From assembly GCA_934167165.1 (NCBI GenBank), contig CAKPKG010000041.1, positions 1 through 7,303 on the forward strand: a stretch of DNA of 7,303 nt. Reading direction: 5' to 3'. Shown here in pieces: positions 1-5,102 of the stretch. The position numbers were made by a program, and so were the translations under genes. How positions within the stretch are numbered: position 1 is the stretch's first letter; every line of letters begins with the position of its first letter. The notes beneath the pieces are model-generated. The model saw only the letters and a program-made list of their open reading frames with translations, did not search any database and was not told the DNA's origin. Source of the DNA: an uncultured Clostridia bacterium. GTDB lineage: Bacteria > Bacillota > Clostridia > TANB77 > CAG-508.

Positions 1-816
1 TATTAGATATGGTATCTTGGTTTCAAAGTTTACTCCATATGCATCTTCTTTATTAGTTTTATATGTATCATTAATTGTTTCCCACACATAATCTACTGCA
101 ATTTTTAAACCATCTTCTAAAGTACTGTTATTAGTTATTGCCCCAACTAGTGTGCTTGCAAATATGTCTCCTGTACCATGATATTTTGCTGGCACTTTTT
201 CTTTAAAATATGTAAAGAACTTATTAGTTTCTTTGTTGTATGACATTACTCCTAATTCGTTCTTTTTAAAACTTACCCCTGTTAAAACAACATATTTAGG
301 TCCTAAATTACTTAATTCTATTAACATGTTTTTTATTTCTTGTTCACTATAACTTTCTTTATATTCTGTTTCTAGCATATAGCTTGCTTCTGTAAGATTT
401 GGAACTATTACATCTGCCGTTTTACAAAGTTTTTTCATTTCTTTAACAAAATTTGTATCAAACCCTGCATATAACTTACCGTTATCTGCCATAACAGGAT
501 CTATAAATATAAAATTCTCTGATGTCTTAAATTGTTTAAAAAATTCTTTTAGCATATCTATTTGTTCTATTGAACCTAAATAGCCTGTATAAATTCCATC
601 AAATTCGAATTTTTCTTGTTTCCAATGATTCGCTATTTTAGGTAAATCATTGGTTAAATCTCTGTATGTAAAATTTTTAAATGCTGTATGTGTTGAAAGT
701 ACAGCTGTTGGAATAACAGCTGTTTCTATACCCATTGCAGATATTATTGGCAGTGCTACAGTAAGCGAACATTTTCCTACACATGATATATCTTGTATTG
801 TTACAATTCTTTTCAT
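1..816 (-). CDS. Pyridoxamine/pyridoxal kinase, ribokinase-fold (3' end cut by window edge)
   Basis: This gene encodes a vitamin B6 kinase that phosphorylates pyridoxal, pyridoxamine or pyridoxine with ATP in the cytoplasm, in the PLP salvage pathway. The frame is open from ATG at 816 to base 1, giving 272 residues with no stop, so the last few residues lie outside the window; PdxY/PdxK proteins are usually about 270-290 residues. Visible family motifs are QDISCVGKCSL (8-18), VLSTHT (39-44), TGYLG (77-81), DPVMADNGK (106-114), VPNLTEA (138-144) and the ribokinase signature HGTGD (213-217), whose Asp217 is the expected catalytic base. The start is set by AAGGAG at 825-830, 8 nt upstream, which lies inside the 3' end of the preceding repair gene; only one base separates that stop from this ATG. 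It is therefore the promoter-distal member of a three-gene unit. Family assignment is firm; the preferred B6 vitamer cannot be read from the sequence. Confidence 0.9.
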   Translation of the reverse strand, partial: MKRIVTIQDISCVGKCSLTVALPIISAMGIETAVIPTAVLSTHTAFKNFTYRDLTNDLPKIANHWKQEKFEFDGIYTGYLGSIEQIDMLKEFFKQFKTSENFIFIDPVMADNGKLYAGFDTNFVKEMKKLCKTADVIVPNLTEASYMLETEYKESYSEQEIKNMLIELSNLGPKYVVLTGVSFKKNELGVMSYNKETNKFFTYFKEKVPAKYHGTGDIFASTLVGAITNNSTLEDGLKIAVDYVWETINDTYKTNKEDAYGVNFETKIPYLI

Positions 817-817
817 T

Positions 818-1504
818 TTATCTTCTCCTTTTTAAAGTTCTTAAATATTCCTTTTGTTCGTCTGTTATTCTATAAGACTCTATTGCTTTTTGAATTCCTT
901 TGTTATATGTAAAATCATCTATTTTGGTTGTGTTTAAGAAATCTAGTGTTTTATTATAATATTTTATTAAACATATTGAAATTGCCCACGCATTTGCCAT
1001 TTGCACATAATACTTATCTAATTTTACATTGTCTAATATTTGTAACACTTGATCTATATATTGGTCATTTATATAATAATTTAAAAGCATTACTATTGCA
1101 AAACGCACTTGATATTCTTGTGTTGATTTTAAATACTCTTTTATAACTTTAAACATTTCAGTTTGATATTTTTTTGTTATTTTTAATCCAGCACAAAAAG
1201 TATCGCATACGGCCCAACTATTTATTTTAGGGATAAATTCTTCTACTTGTTTTATCACTTCTTCTATTGGTGCTTTTGTTTGAAACCCTATTAATATTCC
1301 TTGAATTACTAACTCTTCATAATATTTATCTTCGATTTTTATATCTTTCAAATTATTGCATTTATATAGTTCTTTTGCATATTCACGTAGTTTTGGAATT
1401 CTAACTCCAATAATATTATCCATATCTGGGCATAAACTTCCATGAAATTCTTTATATTTTAAGTCTTGCATTGAAAATAAATCTTGCCTAATTTTATTTT
1501 CCAT
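818..1504 (-). CDS. AlkD-like DNA alkylation repair protein (HEAT-like repeats)
   Basis: The 228-residue product is an all-helical protein of the DNA alkylation repair (AlkC/AlkD) family, whose characterised members are HEAT-like-repeat glycosylases that remove alkylated purines. Length fits the family (about 220-240). The N-terminal GVRIPKLREYAKEL (33-46) is a typical family segment. Trp97 and Asp101 in NSWAVCDTF and Arg134 in QVRFAI match in order and approximate spacing the Trp-Asp-Arg set described for Bacillus cereus AlkD (W109, D113, R148), so the catalytic pocket looks intact; this alignment was made by eye. No signal peptide is present, consistent with a cytoplasmic enzyme. Its ATG is preceded by AAGGAGAAATT, and the gene starts 28 bp after the flavin reductase-like gene. 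The last codons, encoding the basic tail KRRR, also contain the ribosome binding site of the downstream kinase gene, so the two are probably translationally coupled. Substrate range is unknown. Confidence 0.88.
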   Translation of the reverse strand: MENKIRQDLFSMQDLKYKEFHGSLCPDMDNIIGVRIPKLREYAKELYKCNNLKDIKIEDKYYEELVIQGILIGFQTKAPIEEVIKQVEEFIPKINSWAVCDTFCAGLKITKKYQTEMFKVIKEYLKSTQEYQVRFAIVMLLNYYINDQYIDQVLQILDNVKLDKYYVQMANAWAISICLIKYYNKTLDFLNTTKIDDFTYNKGIQKAIESYRITDEQKEYLRTLKRRR

Positions 1505-1532
1505 AATTTCTCCTTAATTTGCTATAATTTTA

Positions 1533-2474
1533 TCACTTTTTCTCTTTGTTGCGTTTATCTTGAATAATTTTCATTTCTTTTTCTGTAATTAGTTTAACAT
1601 TGTTTTCTTTTGCCCATGCTACGCATCCTTTTAGTACTGTACTTAAGAATACTCTAGGAACTTTAACTAATTTAGCACAAGCTTCATCTGTAAATTTTAC
1701 TTCTGGGTCAATTCTTGAAGCTGCATATTTTACTGTGTCTAAACTAATCCCTTTGCTTGCTGGAATTGGTTCCGATACTGGTCTCTTAAACCTTGTATAC
1801 CAAAAGTTTTTATTATCTCTATATCCATAATCAACAGGTACTTGTGGGAAACTTGTTGCAGTAACTCCATTTATTATTGCATCATAATATTTAGGTTTCA
1901 TTAGTATGTTATCAATTTTTAGAATAAAATGAGCTCCATATTGACTTGTAATTCCATTAAATTGATGATATGGTGGCAAATATTCGTCTTTAACTGTATC
2001 ATTTTCTGCTCCATCTAGTTCTTTTACCCATGTACATTCAAATACTTGGAAGGCTTCCTGAATTATTTTTGGATATGTTTCTTTTGGATTTTCTCTTGCT
2101 CTTTTTCCATCTACTAATGTAAATATACAATCTTTCATTTTTTCTTCTGTTGTTTCACCTGGATAGCCTAATCTTACTGCTTCTTTAAAATATTTTCTTT
2201 TATCTGTTATAAAGTTTATAGAACATTTTCCTGTTCTCAAAATATTTTTCGCTGTATTTGAGCTGTTTCTACAGCACAAAACCATTGCATAATAATCTTT
2301 TCCCGCTATATAGTATGGAAAACATAGTGAATATGAACCTATGTTTGTCTGTCCTGATTCACTTAATGTTCCTATTTCAGTTGTTGGCATAGGAAAAAAA
2401 CTTGATGTTTGATAAAAATTATCTACTATTCTCAAGTCTTTAAATCCATTTAACTCTTCAATTTTCTTTTCCAT
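1533..2474 (-). CDS. Flavin reductase-like (FMN-binding) protein with C-terminal PCP-reductase-like helical tail
   Basis: The 313-residue cytoplasmic protein has a flavin reductase-like split-barrel domain (about residues 18-200). The segment TNIGSYSLCFPYY (43-55) followed by VLCCRNSSNTAKNILRTGKC (65-84) and SINFI corresponds to the FMN-binding core of this family, where a xS-F stretch, a phosphate-binding R-x-S/T and an N-I-x-x-T-G-x-x-x-x-N pattern recur. Such proteins bind FMN and reduce it or use it for electron transfer. After a linker, residues about 258-305 (DPEVKFTDEACAKLVKVPRV, then CVAWAKENNVKLITEKEM) resemble the small PCP_red domain found at the C terminus of light-independent protochlorophyllide reductase subunit B. 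The family's usual length is about 160-220, so the tail is a real extension. The gene is first in a three-gene unit with a promoter at 2498-2526; the ATG has a GAAAGGG site about 8 nt upstream. The physiological electron donor and substrate are unknown. Confidence 0.85.
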   Translation of the reverse strand: MEKKIEELNGFKDLRIVDNFYQTSSFFPMPTTEIGTLSESGQTNIGSYSLCFPYYIAGKDYYAMVLCCRNSSNTAKNILRTGKCSINFITDKRKYFKEAVRLGYPGETTEEKMKDCIFTLVDGKRARENPKETYPKIIQEAFQVFECTWVKELDGAENDTVKDEYLPPYHQFNGITSQYGAHFILKIDNILMKPKYYDAIINGVTATSFPQVPVDYGYRDNKNFWYTRFKRPVSEPIPASKGISLDTVKYAASRIDPEVKFTDEACAKLVKVPRVFLSTVLKGCVAWAKENNVKLITEKEMKIIQDKRNKEKK

Positions 2475-2497
2475 AAAATCAACCCTTTCTTGCTTTA

Positions 2498-2526
2498 TTT
2501 ATATCATATTATTTTTTTATTCTCAA
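2498..2526 (-). promoter_or_regulatory. Strong SigA-type promoter with extended -10 for the flavin reductase/AlkD/kinase unit
   Basis: Read leftward, TTGAGA (2526-2521) is followed by a 17-bp spacer and TATAAA (2503-2498), with TGA immediately before the -10, which gives the TGn extended -10 motif. Transcription would begin near 2491, leaving a leader of only about 17 nt that holds the GAAAGGG ribosome binding site. It is the only good promoter upstream of this three-gene unit and lies just beyond the terminator of the preceding unit. Confidence 0.75.
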
Positions 2527-2590
2527 TTTTATTTTAAATATTTATTAAAATATAAAAATAAGCCCTGTGCCTATCCAAAAGAAAATATTT

Positions 2591-2628
2591 AATAATAAAA
2601 AAAGGGGTTGTCCCCTTTTTTTATTATT
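2591..2628 (-). terminator. Intrinsic terminator, perfect 17-bp stem, symmetric in both directions
   Basis: Arms 2591-2607 and 2612-2628 are exact reverse complements (AATAAT, seven A, GGGG against CCCC, seven T, ATTATT) around a 4-nt loop. Read leftward the stem is GGGG-ACAA-CCCC followed by seven T. The structure begins 4 nt after the stop of the amine dehydrogenase gene, so it ends that transcript. Because the flanking A-tract is complementary to the T-tract, it would also work for rightward transcripts, shielding the two units from each other. Confidence 0.92.
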
Positions 2629-2631
2629 AAA

Positions 2632-3708
2632 TTATTTTACATATTCATTTAATGCTTTTGTTTTAAAGTTTAATTCTCCTATTTCTGCTGTTGGTACAAA
2701 TCCTGGTCTTGCATTTATTATGTCTGGTATTCTATTTACTACTGTTGCACATGTTAATTCTACTGTTGCTGGTCTTGCTACTGTTATTGTTGTATCTGGT
2801 TCTCCATATACTGACCATTCATTTTTATCAAAATCTTCTTTTGAATATACCTTTCCTATACATTCTGATTCTATTGTTATTCCTTCATTTGTCTCTGTTG
2901 TAACTATTGCGCTCATTCCTGTTGCATCTCCTGCTTTTACTGTTACACCTAATGTTTCTGAATAAATATCTTCTTTATATGTTGTTGGAACTGTTACTTG
3001 TGTTTGTGATTTTATTGTTAGTCCTAATTTATCACATAACCATCCATTTGTATTCCACATATATGATGGTAAATATTCTCCGCTTTCTATAATTTTTTGT
3101 CTTTCTTCATTACTTATTTTATCTACTGATGCAACTTGCTTATCAAATTCATCTAATGTTAGTCCTGCTCCATGTGCATTTGCAAGTGCTATTCCATAAT
3201 CTTCTACGTTGTAACTTGAACTTCCTTTTATTTTTGTTATTTTTTGTGTTGATCCACATATACTTGTTATTAGTTGTCCCCAGTATATATCTTGATATCC
3301 TGTTCCTACTATTGTGCATCCTGTTTGTTTTGCTAATTCATCAATTTTTTTAGTTAAATTTGGGTTTGAATTCCAAGAATAGAATGCTTCTTCACAAGTT
3401 GAAACTGCATTTATTCCTAATTTTGCACATAACATAAGTGGTTCTTCTACATCTTTTAATAAGCTCATTGTTTCTACTATACATATATCTGGTTTTACTT
3501 GTTTTAGCATTTCTTCTGCATCTTTTAAATCTGTTACCTTTACTCCTAGATTTTCTCCTCCAATTATTTCTCCTATGTCTTTTCCTATTACCGCTGGATT
3601 TACATCAATTGCTCCTACTACTTCTCCGCCTTTTTCCAAAACATACCTCATTGTATATTTTGCCATTTTTCCTGTACCTATTTGTACAACTTTTACTTTT
3701 CTTTCCAT
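2632..3708 (-). CDS. DapB-like NAD(P)-dependent amine dehydrogenase family protein (2,4-diaminopentanoate dehydrogenase-like)
   Basis: The 358-residue cytoplasmic oxidoreductase begins with a Rossmann fold: KVVQIGTGKMAKYTM (6-20) has the G-x-G-x-x-A dinucleotide loop, and Asp35 in VGAIDVNP ends the second strand, suggesting NAD(H) binding. DINPxxxGKDxGE-type sequence (35-47) and the end motif NARPGFVPTAEI (332-343) are typical of the amine dehydrogenase family that includes clostridial 2,4-diaminopentanoate dehydrogenase of the oxidative ornithine pathway. Two points argue against simply calling it that enzyme: no ornithine-pathway gene (aminomutase, thiolase pair, racemase) is nearby, and the segment after strand 6 reads GTGYQDIYW (135-143) where I recall GTGxNPGF in the known enzymes. 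The start is fixed by AAGGAGG 8 nt upstream. Codons are strongly A-biased, suggesting high expression. It lies 43 bp downstream of the YwaF-like gene and is followed at once by a strong terminator. Substrate is unassigned. Confidence 0.82.
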   Translation of the reverse strand: MERKVKVVQIGTGKMAKYTMRYVLEKGGEVVGAIDVNPAVIGKDIGEIIGGENLGVKVTDLKDAEEMLKQVKPDICIVETMSLLKDVEEPLMLCAKLGINAVSTCEEAFYSWNSNPNLTKKIDELAKQTGCTIVGTGYQDIYWGQLITSICGSTQKITKIKGSSSYNVEDYGIALANAHGAGLTLDEFDKQVASVDKISNEERQKIIESGEYLPSYMWNTNGWLCDKLGLTIKSQTQVTVPTTYKEDIYSETLGVTVKAGDATGMSAIVTTETNEGITIESECIGKVYSKEDFDKNEWSVYGEPDTTITVARPATVELTCATVVNRIPDIINARPGFVPTAEIGELNFKTKALNEYVK

Positions 3709-3751
3709 CTTTCGTTCCTCCTTAAATATATTATTTATTAATTTTAATAAA

Positions 3752-4543
3752 TTAATTCATATATACTTCCTTTTTGTCCTCCGAATTATTTGTATTTTTT
3801 GAATTGTTTTCATTCTTATCCAATATATTTGTATAAATCTCATATACAAAGTAAAAAGGTAATATTGCTTGTGCTGTAATCATAACTAATGAGAATAAGT
3901 TTCCAGAAATATCATATATTATTTCTATAAAAGTTCCTGGATAGTTTTGTGATATAAACATTAAATTACTACCACAAAATTTATTTACTATATAGGCAAT
4001 AGCACTTATAGATACTATTAACCAAAAATAATATTTTATATCACTTCTTTCTAGTTTTACGTATTTAGTTTTTAGCATTAACAATCCTATATAAACCATA
4101 GTTCCATGCAATAAAAAGCTATGTAAACTTATAAAGTGTAATGCTGGATATGTTGTTAGCGAAGTTAATGGAAATATTAAAAAAATCATTCCTGCTACTA
4201 TTCCTCCTGTTGAGAGGAATGTATCTCCCACTTTTTTTAAAGTTCCTTTACAAAATCCACTAAATATTCCTGCATATAATATCAGACTGCAAAAATATAA
4301 TGGCACATACTTGTTTACCTCTTTAAATCCATAATTTTTTATATTAAATATAATTTTTATTATTTCTAAAATCCATAGAATAACTGTACTTTTTTTTATT
4401 ATTTCCTTTATTGTATCTGGTTGAGCATTTTTCGTACATCTAAGAGCAATTTCTACGCCTAACATTGTTATTACAAACAATATTAAATGTCCAACAGAAA
4501 ACATTCCACAAGGAATTACTTTGTTAGCACTTTCAAAAAACAT
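3752..4543 (-). CDS. YwaF-like (TIGR02206-type) integral membrane protein
   Basis: The 263-residue product is a polytopic membrane protein with about six to seven hydrophobic segments: roughly residues 15-35, 53-67, 80-97, 110-130, 141-157, 172-188 and 212-237. It resembles the uncharacterised YwaF family: FSVGHLILF near the N terminus, PLYFCSLIL (81-89), LHFISLHSFLLHGTMVY (135-151) with the His-Gly pair, and YIVNKFCGSNLMFI (184-197), matching the N-x-x-x-x-x-N-Y-M-F-L pattern. The C terminus (240-263) is hydrophilic, rich in Asn, Lys and Glu, and probably cytoplasmic. YwaF proteins are usually nearer 220-240 residues, so this tail is the extra part. No biochemical role is established for the family. 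The gene has a GAGGAG site before ATG, its own divergent promoter at 4608-4636, and probably reads on into the amine dehydrogenase gene. The neighbour may hint at transport or membrane sensing linked to an amine, but that is speculation. Confidence 0.78.
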   Translation of the reverse strand: MFFESANKVIPCGMFSVGHLILFVITMLGVEIALRCTKNAQPDTIKEIIKKSTVILWILEIIKIIFNIKNYGFKEVNKYVPLYFCSLILYAGIFSGFCKGTLKKVGDTFLSTGGIVAGMIFLIFPLTSLTTYPALHFISLHSFLLHGTMVYIGLLMLKTKYVKLERSDIKYYFWLIVSISAIAYIVNKFCGSNLMFISQNYPGTFIEIIYDISGNLFSLVMITAQAILPFYFVYEIYTNILDKNENNSKNTNNSEDKKEVYMN

Positions 4544-4560
4544 TTTTTTCTCCTCTTTTA

Positions 4561-4584
4561 TTAGTATATTTTTTAGTATATTTT
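4561..4584. repeat. Two perfect tandem copies of a 12-bp AT-rich unit
   Basis: TTAGTATATTTT occurs at 4561-4572 and again at 4573-4584 with no mismatch. It lies in the untranslated leader of the YwaF-like gene, between its promoter and ribosome binding site. It may be a slippage product or a short regulatory repeat; nothing distinguishes these options. Confidence 0.8.
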
Positions 4585-4607
4585 TTGTTCTTATTTTATT
4601 CTTTTAC

Positions 4608-4636
4608 AATATATCACATCTTTTAAATGCCTGCAA
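4608..4636 (-). promoter_or_regulatory. SigA-type promoter with extended -10 for the YwaF-like/amine dehydrogenase unit
   Basis: Read leftward, TTGCAG (4636-4631) is followed by a 17-bp spacer and TATATT (4613-4608), preceded by TGA, which gives the TGn extended -10. The start would be near 4601, giving a leader of about 58 nt that includes the tandem 12-bp repeat. Its -35 lies only 5 bp from the -35 of the rightward promoter. Confidence 0.68.
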
Positions 4637-4641
4637 TAAAT

Positions 4642-4670
4642 TTGACTTTTTTGTTAGAAAATAGTATTAT
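4642..4670 (+). promoter_or_regulatory. Near-consensus SigA-type promoter for the small membrane protein gene
   Basis: TTGACT (4642-4647), a 17-bp spacer and TATTAT (4665-4670) form a near-perfect promoter pointing right. Transcription would start near 4677 and leave a leader of about 63 nt before the ATG at 4740. This is the best-matching promoter in the window and drives a single gene. Confidence 0.78.
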
Positions 4671-4682
4671 TAATGTATATCT

Positions 4683-4703
4683 TTTTCGTTGATATTGCGA
4701 AAA
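4683..4703 (+). promoter_or_regulatory. Operator-like inverted repeat in the leader of the small membrane protein gene
   Basis: TTTTCG (4683-4688) and CGAAAA (4698-4703) are exact inverted copies separated by 9 bp, just downstream of the predicted transcription start. The position suits repressor binding or a weak leader hairpin. The repeat is short, so a chance origin is possible. Confidence 0.3.
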
Positions 4704-4739
4704 TTCAAAAGAAAAATATCATTTTTATAGGAGAAAAGT

Positions 4740-5063
4740 ATGTTAAAAATTTTTTTAACTCTTATTGTAGCAGTCTGTTTTATCATTATTTTATTAATGG
4801 TAAGGAATGTTTCCCGAATATATTCTCTTGTTTTGGAAGCATATGAAAATATGCAATATGCTCGGAAAGCATTTTACATTGCACGTTTCGAGCCAGATGA
4901 GTTAGAAAGAGAAAAGCTAAAAAAAGCTGCACAAGAATTATATGATCTTTCTGTGCAAACTTTAGACTCTGACGCACTTCGTGAAGCAGTAAACAAATTA
5001 CCTGAAAATTTAAAAACAAAAGCTTTAGACATGATAAACAGCCCTCGCTACGGACTATTTTAA
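4740..5063 (+). CDS. Small single-pass membrane protein of unknown function
   Basis: I do not recognise this 107-residue protein. Residues 4-21 (IFLTLIVAVCFIIILLMV) form one strongly hydrophobic helix without a clear signal-peptidase site, flanked by one Lys before and Arg22/Arg26 after, which suggests an anchor with the rest in the cytoplasm. The remaining 85 residues look mostly helical and charged: EAYENMQYARKAFYIARF (33-50), an Arg/Glu/Lys-rich stretch ELEREKLKKAAQELYDL (54-70), then DALREAVNKLPENL (78-91), and a short C-terminal NSPRYGLF. The gene is well supported: AGGAG 6 nt before ATG, a near-consensus promoter and a terminator directly after the stop. It is the only rightward gene here, transcribed alone and divergently from the YwaF-like unit. 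Base composition looks a little richer in G and C than its neighbours. It could be a regulatory or scaffold peptide of a membrane complex, but nothing in the sequence settles this. Confidence 0.85.
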   Translation: MLKIFLTLIVAVCFIIILLMVRNVSRIYSLVLEAYENMQYARKAFYIARFEPDELEREKLKKAAQELYDLSVQTLDSDALREAVNKLPENLKTKALDMINSPRYGLF

Positions 5064-5070
5064 TCCTATT

Positions 5071-5102
5071 AGCCTATCATAATTTTGATAGGCTTTTCTT
5101 TT
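5071..5102 (+). terminator. Intrinsic terminator of the small membrane protein gene, overlapping the convergent BrkB/YihY gene
   Basis: AGCCTATCA (5071-5079) pairs perfectly with TGATAGGCT (5086-5094) around a 6-nt loop and is followed by TTTCTTTT. It starts 7 nt after the TAA stop of the rightward gene. The loop, right arm and T-tract lie inside the last codons of the convergent gene, and the left arm overlaps its stop. Read leftward there is no T-tract after the stem, so it should end only rightward transcription. Confidence 0.88.

Noticed and set aside
650..835. Plus-strand open frame of 61 codons opposite the kinase start
   Set aside because: It is a shadow of the kinase gene without its own start signals.
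2567..2965. Plus-strand open frame of 132 codons crossing the terminator
   Set aside because: It runs through the terminator hairpin and then antisense to the amine dehydrogenase gene, with no ribosome binding site.
2691..3725. Several long open frames on the plus strand opposite the amine dehydrogenase gene, rich in Leu and His
   Set aside because: They are by-products of the skewed A-ending codons of the minus-strand gene, lack ribosome binding sites, and give low-complexity proteins unlike any family.
3721..3745. Possible separate promoter for the amine dehydrogenase gene (TATATT at about 3726-3731)
   Set aside because: No -35 match at 16-18 bp; the gap is only 43 bp and readthrough from the upstream gene is simpler.
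3734..3751. Inverted repeat TTTATTAA-TT-TTAATAAA between the YwaF-like and amine dehydrogenase genes
   Set aside because: It is made only of A and T, too weak for a terminator without a T-tract after a stable stem, and expected by chance in such AT-rich DNA.
4786..5019. Minus-strand open frame of 77 codons opposite the small membrane protein gene
   Set aside because: No ribosome binding site, and the plus-strand gene has full promoter, SD and terminator support.
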